Shown here: positions 52,049 through 59,898 of the stretch, piece by piece
Layout of the letters: each line of letters opens with the position of its first letter
Position numbering within the stretch: position 1 is the first letter of the stretch
From: Asanoa ferruginea
Lineage (GTDB): Bacteria > Actinomycetota > Actinomycetes > Mycobacteriales > Micromonosporaceae
NCBI RefSeq assembly: GCF_003387075.1
Contig: NZ_QUMQ01000001.1
Span: 7,564,001 to 7,628,000, forward strand
Direction: 5' to 3'
Length of the DNA: 64,000 nt
Program-made: the position numbers and the translations under genes
The notes under the pieces: model-generated
What the model saw: only the letters and a program-made list of their open reading frames with translations
What the model was told of the DNA's origin: nothing
Databases searched by the model: none

Positions 52049-54571
52049 ATGAGCATGAGGTTCACGAGTCGGCGACAGTTTCTGCGACGAGTGGGAGGCG
52101 CTCTTGCTGCCGGAGCAGGCATCGCGTTCCTTCCGGCCGGGTTCGCCTCGGCATCGCCCAAGACCGGTCCGACACTGACGCCTGATCATCCTGGTGGCCG
52201 GCCGACGACCTACCCGGGAGACCCCGGCTTTGTCGCCACGCGTCCGGAGGAATTTGCTGCCGCCAAAGCCAGTTGGGAAACGCCGGAATATGGTTACTAC
52301 ACCGGGCACAACCCTGCTAACCCCGGCACCGCGATCGATTCACCATGGCAGCTCGTCGCGGTAAACGCGTCCACCGCCTACGCCCTGGGCTACTTCGGGC
52401 AGGGCGTCGAACTGGGCATGATGGACTCGGGCTACCGGCCCACCCACGAAGCGTTTCAGACCGGGCTGATCGTTCCGGTGCGAGCGGAGGGGGTCTACGG
52501 CACGTCCGGCTTCGGGTATCGAAACGCGGCAACTCCGGGGAACCCGTTTACCGCGGGCGAGCCGTTCACGGTGGCCGCCGATCAGGCGCGAACAACTGAC
52601 TACAGCCACGGGACCGGCATGCTCGGGGTCACCTCCGGCATCCGCGACGGCAAAGAACAACACGGCATCGCCTTTGGATCGAAGATCTATGTTGCCAAGA
52701 CCGGTGGCTCCGATACCCAGTCGCACGGCCCCTTCCACGACTACGTCTACTGGCATACAGCCAACAAGGCCCTGGTCGACGCCGGCGCCCAGGTCATCAA
52801 CAGCAGTTGGGGCTCTTTTGTCCAGACCATCGACAGAGCCCGCTTCGACGGTCGCGGAAACGATCTTGGAGTCAACGGCAACCTCGCCAACGCTTACGAG
52901 GTGGCCGGCAAGGACAGCGTCAGTCCCACGGCAATGGCGACCATTCTCCCCAACGAGTATCTGAAGGACCTGGAGTACCAGTACTTCTTCTTCAAGATCT
53001 GCTACTCGGAAGGCGGCGAACAATACAATCCGAGGTACCCTGGACGTTCCTTTATGGACGCCATCTGGGATGCCATCAAGGACAGCGGCACCGTCAACGT
53101 AAGGTCGTCCGGCAACAACGACTGGAGCAACCCGTTCTTCCGCCCGTCGTATCCCCTCTTCAATCCCTGGGCGGAAAATCAGTTCGTAGCCGTCGGCGGG
53201 GTGCAACCGCCCAGCGCGACCAACTCCGAATACACAAAGCAGTTCGGGTTCAACGAGGCCGGGCTCGCCAGATGGTGGACCGTGTCGACCCCGTCAAACA
53301 GCGTTCGGACCACGAGCAGCGCCGGCGACACCAACTATTCGAACTCGAGCGGCACATCACCGGCAACGCCCGTTGGCACCGCGGTGATGGGGGTCCTGCT
53401 CTCCCGCTATCCCAACATGGACGCCAAGCAGGTGCGTGAACTGATGTTCACCACGGCTAACAACAAGATGTCCGACGGCGTGAGATTCCTCGGCACCGGG
53501 CAGACCTCCCCCACCGGGGCATCCATCGCCTGGACCGCTCCCGACGGTCTTCCGGACGAACGCTGGGGCTGGGGCATTCCCGACCTGGCCAAGGGCATGT
53601 ATGGTCCCGGCCAGTTCCTGAGCCCCATGACCTACACCATGAACAAAGCGCCTCTTGACGTCTGGTCTAACGACATCAGCCAGACCGCGATCAAGGCGAG
53701 AGAAAAGGAAGATCGGGAGTGGCTGGCCGGCTACAAGCGGCATGGCATCGCCTACGCCGGTGAGTTCAGCCCCAACGTGCTGCACCCGGACGGCACGCTT
53801 GACGAACAGGCCTTCGTGCTTCAGGGCATTTTGGCCGATCCTTACATCCAGGCTCTCACTGACGGCCATCCCGAGTTGTACGACAAGGTCCGCTACAAGG
53901 ACGCCGTCAAGTGGCGCAAGGAATGGATGGACGCCCGCGCGGCGTACATCAAACACAAGATCGACAAGCACCTCTACACGGCTTCGCTGACCAAGCGGGG
54001 CCGCGGGACGCTGGTCATGACCGGCGACAACACCTACGAGGGCGGCACGAGGGTTGAAGGCGGGAAGCTTTCGATCACCGGCTCGCACGCGAGCTCGATC
54101 GAGGTCAAGGGCGGCACGCTCGGCGGCACCGGTTTCGTGGCACGCAGCATCGACGTCGACAGCGGTGTGCTGGAGCCCGGGCTGTCGTCCGGTGAAGCGG
54201 CGTCCGCGGCGTCCCTCACCTTCACCGACATCGGGCCAGGCAACGTCCTGAAGGTCGGCGGCGACGTGACCGTCAGCCGAGCGGGTCGGCTGGCCATCAC
54301 CATCTCCGGTGACCACGACTACACGAGCGTGCGGGCCGAGGGTGACCTGGTGCTGGGCGGGGAACTCGACCTGGACGTTCGCGCGCGCCTCACGCCGGGC
54401 ACGGTTCTGACGATCATGAGCGGCGACTCGGTCAAGGGCCACTTCCACTCCCTGCCGGAACGGCGGGTCCTGAACGCGGGCCGCCACCTGTTCAGGGTGT
54501 CCTATCGGCACGGCGATGTGACGCTGACCGTCGTGCGGACACTGCCCGGGGCAGGGTCCGGCCGCGACTAG
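52049..54571 (+). CDS. Tat-exported subtilisin-like protease with PATR repeat
   Basis: This 840-residue protein starts with a twin-arginine signal (TSRRQFLRRVGGALAAGAG). The S8 catalytic triad is visible: Asp126 (GMMDSGYRPTHEAF), His187 (YSHGTGMLGV) and Ser437 (GTSPATPVGTAVMG), with oxyanion Asn near 356 (SSGNND). After a helical linker (about 540-645), residues 651-690 match the autotransporter-associated beta-strand repeat (GTLVMTGDNTYEGGT...VEGGKLSITG), followed by beta-rich sequence to the end. A membrane-inserting beta-barrel is absent, as expected in a Gram-positive. AGGAAGGAG precedes the ATG. A strong terminator follows. Base use is somewhat less GC-rich than in neighbouring genes, hinting at transfer. 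Confidence 0.87.
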   Translation: MSMRFTSRRQFLRRVGGALAAGAGIAFLPAGFASASPKTGPTLTPDHPGGRPTTYPGDPGFVATRPEEFAAAKASWETPEYGYYTGHNPANPGTAIDSPWQLVAVNASTAYALGYFGQGVELGMMDSGYRPTHEAFQTGLIVPVRAEGVYGTSGFGYRNAATPGNPFTAGEPFTVAADQARTTDYSHGTGMLGVTSGIRDGKEQHGIAFGSKIYVAKTGGSDTQSHGPFHDYVYWHTANKALVDAGAQVINSSWGSFVQTIDRARFDGRGNDLGVNGNLANAYEVAGKDSVSPTAMATILPNEYLKDLEYQYFFFKICYSEGGEQYNPRYPGRSFMDAIWDAIKDSGTVNVRSSGNNDWSNPFFRPSYPLFNPWAENQFVAVGGVQPPSATNSEYTKQFGFNEAGLARWWTVSTPSNSVRTTSSAGDTNYSNSSGTSPATPVGTAVMGVLLSRYPNMDAKQVRELMFTTANNKMSDGVRFLGTGQTSPTGASIAWTAPDGLPDERWGWGIPDLAKGMYGPGQFLSPMTYTMNKAPLDVWSNDISQTAIKAREKEDREWLAGYKRHGIAYAGEFSPNVLHPDGTLDEQAFVLQGILADPYIQALTDGHPELYDKVRYKDAVKWRKEWMDARAAYIKHKIDKHLYTASLTKRGRGTLVMTGDNTYEGGTRVEGGKLSITGSHASSIEVKGGTLGGTGFVARSIDVDSGVLEPGLSSGEAASAASLTFTDIGPGNVLKVGGDVTVSRAGRLAITISGDHDYTSVRAEGDLVLGGELDLDVRARLTPGTVLTIMSGDSVKGHFHSLPERRVLNAGRHLFRVSYRHGDVTLTVVRTLPGAGSGRD

Positions 54572-54578
54572 CCCACGT

Positions 54579-54626
54579 GGCCTGGCCAGCCAGGCTCAGG
54601 TTCGCCTGAGCCCGGCTGGCCAGGCC
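54579..54626 (+). terminator. Long terminator hairpin with TTCG loop
   Basis: GGCCTGGCCAGCC (54579-54591) pairs with 54614-54626, and inside it GGCTCAGG (54593-54600) pairs with CCTGAGCC (54605-54612) around a TTCG tetraloop. One A/C mismatch separates the two stems. It begins 8 bp after the subtilisin stop codon. Confidence 0.88.
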
Positions 54627-54644
54627 TTCGCCTTGTCGGGCCGA

Positions 54645-54684
54645 GATACATAAACGGTTCATATAAAAGTGCTATGCTTCGACC
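54645..54684 (+). promoter_or_regulatory. AT-rich promoter/operator region of marR-MFS operon
   Basis: GATACATAAACGGTTCATATAAAAGTGCTATGC is strikingly AT-rich against its surroundings and includes TATAAA at 54662-54667. It directly precedes the MarR gene and is the likely site of promoter and autoregulatory MarR binding. No clean palindrome or -35 could be fixed. Confidence 0.5.
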
Positions 54685-55128
54685 ATGAGCCGTCAAGACG
54701 CCGCTCGTGGCGCGTCCGCTGAGATCGGGTCAGCCCTCTACAGCTTGGCCACCAGGGCCGTGAGACGTCTTCCACGTGACATGAGCATCACCTCCGCGGC
54801 CACCCTGGCCACCCTGGATCGGACCGGCCCGCGACGGATCACCGACCTGGCCGTGAACGAAGGTGTCACCCAACCCGCGATGACCGTCCTGGTTCGGGTG
54901 ATGGAGGAATCCGGGCTGGTCGAGCGCAGAGGCGACCCGTCCGACAAGCGGGTGACGCTGGTGTGGCTGACCGAGGCGGGCGCGTCCTATGTTCGGACGC
55001 GGCGCCAGGCCGGCGTCGAGGCGTTCGCGCGATTGATCGACGAACTCACCAGCGAAGAAGTCAACGCCTTGCAGGGCGCCCTTCCGGCGCTGCTGCATCT
55101 GGCCGAGCTCGAAGACCAGAATCAGTGA
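54685..55128 (+). CDS. MarR-family transcriptional regulator
   Basis: This 147-residue winged-helix protein has the MarR core: TLDRTGPRRITDLAVNEGVT (helices 2-3), QPAMTVLVRVMEESGLVERR (recognition helix and wing) and DPSDKRVTLVWLTEAG. It overlaps the MFS gene by 4 bp (GTGA), so it is almost certainly the local repressor of the exporter, released by an exported or aromatic ligand. Confidence 0.93.
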   Translation: MSRQDAARGASAEIGSALYSLATRAVRRLPRDMSITSAATLATLDRTGPRRITDLAVNEGVTQPAMTVLVRVMEESGLVERRGDPSDKRVTLVWLTEAGASYVRTRRQAGVEAFARLIDELTSEEVNALQGALPALLHLAELEDQNQ

Positions 55129-56852
55129 CCGTCTTGCCGAGTTCCAAAGCACGGCCGCTGGTCCCCGCCCTGATGTTCATAGCCCTGGTCGTCGCGGCGG
55201 TCGGCAGTCTGGGGACGCCGCTCGTCACCAGCGTGGCCACCACGTTGCACGTCTCGCTCGACAGTGCGCAGTGGACGTTGACCATCGCGCTGCTGAGCGG
55301 CGCCGTCGCGACGCCCGTCCTCGGCCGGCTCGGCGCCGGCCCACACCGGCGGACCACGATTCTCGCCACGTTGGCGCTCGTTGTCGCTGGCAGCGCGCTC
55401 ACCGTGCTGCCGCTGCCATTCGCCTGGCTGCTAGCCGGCAGGGCGGCCCAGGGCGCCGGACTCGGGTTGACGGCGCTGATGATGGGCGTAGCCCGTGACC
55501 ATCTTCCCGAGGGGCGCAGCGCGGCTGCGATCGCCCTGATCTCGGTGGTCTCGATCATCGGGGCTGGCGTCGGTTACCCGCTCGCCGGGCTGCTCGCCGA
55601 ACTCGGCGGTGTGCGAGCGGCCTACAGCCTGGGCCTGTTCGTCACCGCCGCCGCACTCCTGGTCGCGTGGCGCTCCATCCCCAAGGCTCCCGAAGGCCGC
55701 TCCGCTCGCGTGGACGTGGCGGGTGCGCTCGTACTCGCGGCGGGTCTGTTCCTGGTCCTGTTCCTGGCAAGCCAGCGGAGCCTGTGGAGCCATCACCTCC
55801 GGGTGGCGGTGGTCCTCGCCATCGGCGCTGTGCTCCTGCTGTGCGTCTGGGTCGCCTCCGAGTTGCGCAGCAGGACACCGCTGGTCGACGTCCGGGCCTT
55901 GCGGCACCCGGCAGTCGCCGGGGCGAACATCGCCATGTTCGTCGGCGGGAGCGGCATGTATCTGCTGCTCACCCTCATCACCCGGTATGCGCAGACACCG
56001 AACAGCGCCGGCTACGGATTCGGGCTGACCACCTTTGAAGCCGGGCTGGTCCTCGTGCCGTTCTCCGTGCTGGGCTCCGTCGCCGGCAAGCTCACGCCGC
56101 GAGTCCGCGAACGGATCGACGCGCCCCTGCTGTTGGCCGGCAGCGCCGTCGTGGTCGGCAGCGGGTTCGTGCTGTTCGCCGCCGAACGGTCGAACCTAGC
56201 CGAACTGCTCACGGCCATGGGCGTGCTGGGCTTCGGCGTCGGCAGCTTCTCGGCCGCCATGCCCGGCGTCATCCTGGCCGTCACCCCCAAGAGCGAAACA
56301 TCAAGCGCCATGAGCTTCAACTACGTGGTACGCAGCGTCGGGTACGCCCTGGGCAGCGCTCTAGGCGGCCTGATCCTGGGCGCCGGCACCGGCCGGCTCT
56401 TCCCGAACGACGGCGCCTACACGACGGCAGCACTGGTCGGCATCGCCGCGATGGCGATCACGGCACTGACCAGCCTGACGCTCGCCCGCCATCGCCAGCC
56501 CGAACTGGATAGCACGCACCCGCGAGCAAAGGAACCGAACATGCACAAGTTGGTGGTCCTGTATCCCGAGCCCGCCGATCCCGACCATTTCCGCGACTAC
56601 TACGTGACCCACCACCTCCCGCTGGTCGCACTCATGCCCGGCCTGCTCGCGTGGCGCTACAGCTTCGACGTGGCCGCGACGCAGGGACAGCCGCCCTACT
56701 TCGCGGTCTTCGAAGCGGAGTTCGCCGACGCTGCGGCAATGACCGCGTCGAGGTCGTCTCCGCAAGGCCGGCAGGTCGCCGCAGATGTCGCCAACTACGC
56801 CACCGGCGGTGCGATCGTCATCCACTATCCGGTGCGCGACGGCACCAGCTGA
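55125..56852 (+). CDS. MFS exporter fused to C-terminal EthD domain
   Basis: This 575-residue protein has about 14 membrane segments (residues 12-460) typical of the DHA2-like drug-exporter branch of the major facilitator superfamily. In the same frame, residues 473-575 form an EthD-type ferredoxin-like domain (HKLVVLYPEPADPDHFRDYY, then HHLPLVALMPGLLAWRY). The GTG at 55125 is fixed by overlap with the MarR gene. AAAGGAACC lies before an internal ATG at 56541, so a free 103-residue EthD protein may also be made. EthD domains occur in redox and ring-modifying pathways; fusion to an exporter is unusual. Confidence 0.85.
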   Translation: MTVLPSSKARPLVPALMFIALVVAAVGSLGTPLVTSVATTLHVSLDSAQWTLTIALLSGAVATPVLGRLGAGPHRRTTILATLALVVAGSALTVLPLPFAWLLAGRAAQGAGLGLTALMMGVARDHLPEGRSAAAIALISVVSIIGAGVGYPLAGLLAELGGVRAAYSLGLFVTAAALLVAWRSIPKAPEGRSARVDVAGALVLAAGLFLVLFLASQRSLWSHHLRVAVVLAIGAVLLLCVWVASELRSRTPLVDVRALRHPAVAGANIAMFVGGSGMYLLLTLITRYAQTPNSAGYGFGLTTFEAGLVLVPFSVLGSVAGKLTPRVRERIDAPLLLAGSAVVVGSGFVLFAAERSNLAELLTAMGVLGFGVGSFSAAMPGVILAVTPKSETSSAMSFNYVVRSVGYALGSALGGLILGAGTGRLFPNDGAYTTAALVGIAAMAITALTSLTLARHRQPELDSTHPRAKEPNMHKLVVLYPEPADPDHFRDYYVTHHLPLVALMPGLLAWRYSFDVAATQGQPPYFAVFEAEFADAAAMTASRSSPQGRQVAADVANYATGGAIVIHYPVRDGTS

Positions 56853-57004
56853 GCCATCAATCCAGCGCTGCCCCACACAGCGCTGCTCGCTTCGCGAATG
56901 GCGAAGGCCGCCAACGGAATGCCTTGATACTTCGATATCCATCGACTAACTTCCGCTCCGGAATGCGCGATCTAGCGCTCTGTTTCGGGGAACGGAGTAG
57001 CCAC

Positions 57005-57430
57005 GTGTCAATCAAGTCACGAACTCTCGGCATCATCGCCGCGGCCGCGCTCGGCGTTGCCGGGGTGGTGGTGCCCGCGTCGCCCAGCTTCGCGGCGCTG
57101 CCGACCTGCAACACAGCCAGCCCCACTCCTTATGCGAGCGCCGTGCCGCTGTGGGCCATTTCCGGGCCCACGTGGGAGGACAGCTGGGATTGTCAGCTCC
57201 GGCAGGGCAACACGGGCGATGGCGTCCGCTGGCTGCAGGAGAACCTCAACCGTTGCTACACCGCCGGCCTCACGGTGGACAGCCAGTTCGGACCCCGCAC
57301 CCGGTCGGCGCTCGTCTCGGCGCAGCGCCGCGCGGGCACCGCTGCCGATGGCATCTACGGCCCCAACACCCGCCGGGCAATGGTCTGGTTCGCCTACTTT
57401 CACCCAGGTTGCCAACACGCCGGCGTCTGA
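57005..57430 (+). CDS. Secreted peptidoglycan-binding domain protein
   Basis: This 141-residue protein has a Sec signal peptide (residues 1-30, ending PSFAA) and one PG_binding_1 domain (residues about 65-135: GDGVRWLQENLNRCY, then DSQFGPRTRSALVSAQRR and DGIYGPNTRRAM). It would bind cell-wall peptidoglycan. There is no catalytic domain. The GTG at 57005 begins the signal peptide and follows CGGAG. Confidence 0.85.
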   Translation: MSIKSRTLGIIAAAALGVAGVVVPASPSFAALPTCNTASPTPYASAVPLWAISGPTWEDSWDCQLRQGNTGDGVRWLQENLNRCYTAGLTVDSQFGPRTRSALVSAQRRAGTAADGIYGPNTRRAMVWFAYFHPGCQHAGV

Positions 57431-57463
57431 GCTGGCGAGGGCGGAGGAGCGGCCGGCATTCCT

Positions 57464-57509
57464 CGACAAGGGCATCGCGGAAGCGCTCGCGTTCACGATG
57501 CCCTTGTCG
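57464..57509. terminator. Bidirectional terminator between convergent genes
   Basis: CGACAAGGGCATCG (57464-57477) and its exact complement (57496-57509) form a perfect 14-bp stem with an 18-nt loop, between the peptidoglycan-binding gene and the convergent membrane-protein gene. Confidence 0.8.
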
Positions 57510-57553
57510 CGCACGCGACGTGTGGCGGTATCTACGCCCGTACGAGACGGAAT

Positions 57554-57847
57554 CTAGCTGGCAACCAACGTCTTGAGTGCGATGGCGACGAACGACCACA
57601 CGACGTAGGTGGCTACCACCACGGCGATCATGGCCAACGCCTTGACCGCCGGGTGCAGCGACCTGCGCGCCACCTTCAGGTTCAACCACGCGCCCGCGCC
57701 GCCAACGGCACCGCCGACGAGGCCACCGAGCCCAATGAGGACCAGCGGCAGCAGCGACAGGATGAGCTGCCACCAACTGAGCCCGCGGAATGCAGCCCAG
57801 CGATCACCCTTCTGAAGCGCATTGTTGGACAGATTCGGTGTAGCCAT
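57554..57847 (-). CDS. Small membrane protein
   Basis: A 97-residue protein with two hydrophobic segments (residues about 28-52 with a GxxxG-rich LVLIGLGGLVGGAVGG, and 70-92) flanking a basic loop (NLKVARRSLHP). AGGGAGACTCG precedes the ATG at 57847. Function unknown. Confidence 0.65.
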   Translation of the reverse strand: MATPNLSNNALQKGDRWAAFRGLSWWQLILSLLPLVLIGLGGLVGGAVGGAGAWLNLKVARRSLHPAVKALAMIAVVVATYVVWSFVAIALKTLVAS

Positions 57848-58332
57848 CGAGTCTCCCTGCCGGTGGGTGTGGGTCTGCGATCTTGCCACACCACCGATGT
57901 CTGCTGGCACGACCAGCCCGCCCCAGAAATTGCGCGGCAGCGTGGCTGATCAGACCGCACCAACGTCCTCGCGCCTGCTTGTCGACGTCAGCGTCTCCGC
58001 GCTGCCGACGCCGGTTCGTGACGATCTCCGCCAACGAGATCCCCTCGGGTTCGGACATCGGCCTCGACCTGGACCTGGATCGGCCCACCCGCCGGCGACC
58101 CCACCAGGCCCTCGATGTCCTGAGCGCCTCCGGGTGCATCTCTCGGCGCCGTTTCGCTACCTCTGGATGCAATTGACGGATGGCAGTCGTGACCTCGCCC
58201 AGACCATGCGGGATCTTCTCGCTGCGCCACGCGGTCGGCGCATGAAGAGCGTGCAGAGTTAGTCGTCGGCGGTCATCGGGGTGCACCCTCGCCTCGGACT
58301 GCTCCGGCGCTCGGTAGTGCTCGTCCTGGGAG
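57848..58332. other. Degraded region without a recognisable gene
   Basis: Several overlapping frames exist on both strands, but none has a ribosome site and recognisable content. Together with the adjoining DHFR-family remnant this looks like decayed coding DNA. Confidence 0.4.
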
Positions 58333-58458
58333 AGAGCGCCGGCCGAGCAGGAACGCGTCGGCGCGCTCGTAGGGCTGGCTGATGAACGCGGTGGTCTCGT
58401 CGTCGCCGCGCCCGAGTGCCTAACCGCCGCGCTCGAATCCGTTCCGGCGGTCCTTGCT
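58333..58458 (-). pseudogene. Remnant of a DHFR/RibD-like reductase gene
   Basis: The minus strand reads NGFERGG-stop-ALGRGDDETTAF, then ISQPYERADAFLLGRRS. This is the signature of YyaP/RibD-like reductases (FERGGW...YERADAFLLGRR). The stop is a TAG in place of the usual TGG tryptophan, and homology ends abruptly after LLGRR. Only about 40 codons remain. The intact family member at 62117-62749 belongs to a different subgroup. Confidence 0.65.
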
Positions 58459-58549
58459 TGCGCCGCCCCTGGTGGCCGGCCCCATCCCTGCAACGAACAC
58501 CACCACCCCGATCCGGCACTCGCACGGCACGCTCGCCGCCGGGCCGGCG

Positions 58550-59260
58550 TCACAACCGGCGGTTGTGGATGTCGCGGGCGACGATCCCGTCCAGCGGCAC
58601 GCCGGGCGCCAGGTCGGCTGGATCGAACCAGAAGATCACCACTTGCGGGTCCTCGCTCCACCGCGCCAGTTGGGCGGTTACCTGCCGGCCGTCGACCGTG
58701 CCGACGATTCGCTGGGCCGGGCCGACGAAGTAGCCAAAGGTCGGAACGGGGGGGAATGTCCGCGGTGCGCCCGACTCGTCGCAGCCAATCGCGTGGAAGC
58801 CGGCGCTGCGGTCGGTGCCCTCGACGTCGTTGACCAGGTAGTCCGTGGTCAGCGCGCCACCCGCCAGCCGGCGACCGCCAACCAGCCCGATCGTCACTCC
58901 GGGGTGACCGGGCACCTCGACTGGGACGAAGTAGTAGACCCGCTGGTCGGCGCCGTAGCGGATGCCGGTGTCGACCACCGCGCCGACCGGCACGCGCGAC
59001 TCGGAGGTGGCCGTGGGTGTTGGTGTGGGCGCGACGGCGGCTGGCCTTTGGCGGTGCTCGTGCGGTGGCAGACCGTCCCTGCCGACGGCAACCAGCGCGA
59101 CGGCGACGACCAACGCGACGGCCACCGTCGCCCCTCCGGTGCGGGCGAGTCGGCGGCGCCGGCGCAGCCGCCGCCCGTCGCGCATGATTGTGGCCAGGTC
59201 GAGGGCGGTGGGCTGCTCGGTCGCGCGCATGGCGTCGCGCAGCCGCTGTAGCTCGCTCAT
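58550..59260 (-). CDS. Membrane-anchored candidate anti-sigma factor
   Basis: This 236-residue protein has a short cytoplasmic N-terminus (residues 1-38, MSELQRLRDAMRATEQPTA), one membrane helix (about 42-60, GATVAVALVVAVALVAVG) and an extracytoplasmic Pro/Thr linker plus beta-rich domain. The layout and the 4-bp overlap with the sigma-factor gene indicate a partner that holds the sigma factor at the membrane. The usual zinc anti-sigma motif is absent, so the assignment rests on context and topology. Confidence 0.72.
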   Translation of the reverse strand: MSELQRLRDAMRATEQPTALDLATIMRDGRRLRRRRRLARTGGATVAVALVVAVALVAVGRDGLPPHEHRQRPAAVAPTPTPTATSESRVPVGAVVDTGIRYGADQRVYYFVPVEVPGHPGVTIGLVGGRRLAGGALTTDYLVNDVEGTDRSAGFHAIGCDESGAPRTFPPVPTFGYFVGPAQRIVGTVDGRQVTAQLARWSEDPQVVIFWFDPADLAPGVPLDGIVARDIHNRRL

Positions 59261-59781
59261 GGGCACGTTTCCTGGGTCTGCGGCTCTCGGATGCTGGCGG
59301 CCCGCAGCTTCTCCAGGGCACGGGAGCTGGTGCTCTTGACCGTGCCGAGCGAAACTCCGAGTTCCTCGGCCACCTTCGCCTCCGCGAGGTCGAAGTAGTA
59401 GCGCAGCACGACGATGGCCCGTTCTCGCGGGCTGAGCGCGCCGAGCACCGCCACCAGCCAGAGGCGGGTGGTGACCTCGTCGGCGACGTCCCCGCGCCGC
59501 TGCTCCGGGACCTCGTCGGTCGGGTACTCCCGAATCGGCCGCCGCCACCCGTCGACCAGGTGGTTGACCAGGACGCTGCGGGCGTACCCGTAGGCGTCAC
59601 CGTCGCGGATGCGCGACCAGGACGCGTAGGTGCGGACCAGTGCCGTCTGCGCCGCGTCCTCGGCCCGGTGGTGGTCGCCGGTCATGAGGAACGCGGCGTG
59701 CACCAGACGCGCGGACGCCGCCCGCGCGAACTCGATGAACTCCGTGTCACCCCGGTCACCGCGGCCCCTTTCCCGTTCCAC
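59257..59781 (-). CDS. ECF sigma factor, SigE family
   Basis: This 174-residue sigma factor has region 2 (FARAASARLVHAAFLMTGDH, AEDAAQTALVRTYASW, GYARSVLVNHLVDGWRR) and region 4 (LSPRERAIVVLRYYFDLAEA, GVSLGTVKSTSSRALEKL) in the style of the SigE family common in Micromonosporaceae. The GTG at 59781 is preferred over the TTG at 59832. It gives the family length, and a CAACC-N16-CGTC promoter-like motif (59815-59791) would start transcription almost at this codon, implying a leaderless message. The next gene encodes its probable anti-sigma factor. Confidence 0.85.
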   Translation of the reverse strand: MERERGRGDRGDTEFIEFARAASARLVHAAFLMTGDHHRAEDAAQTALVRTYASWSRIRDGDAYGYARSVLVNHLVDGWRRPIREYPTDEVPEQRRGDVADEVTTRLWLVAVLGALSPRERAIVVLRYYFDLAEAKVAEELGVSLGTVKSTSSRALEKLRAASIREPQTQETCP

Positions 59782-59790
59782 GCGGGAAGA

Positions 59791-59854
59791 GACGGGTGGG
59801 GACGGTGAAAGGTTGAGTCTCCGCGAGATCAACTTTCCGACCTGGTCACCCGTC
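59791..59854. promoter_or_regulatory. Matching divergent CAACY-N16-CGTC promoter motifs
   Basis: On the minus strand CAACC (59815-59811) is followed after 16 nt by CGTC (59794-59791), toward the sigma-factor gene. On the plus strand CAACT (59830-59834) is followed after 16 nt by CGTC (59851-59854), toward the DUF3152 gene. Both continue into a shared TCTC...TTCCCGCG stretch. This fits ECF-type -35/-10 elements read by the same sigma factor, probably the encoded one. Confidence 0.65.
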
Positions 59855-59898
59855 TCCCTTCCCGCGCAGCCGTAGGACGGCGCCGCGAAGGGAGAGAC

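Noticed and set aside
57804-59600. 598-codon minus-strand frame spanning the anti-sigma gene and debris
   Set aside because: It crosses the sigma and anti-sigma genes out of frame and is low-complexity; only the short DHFR-like signature in a neighbouring frame is meaningful.
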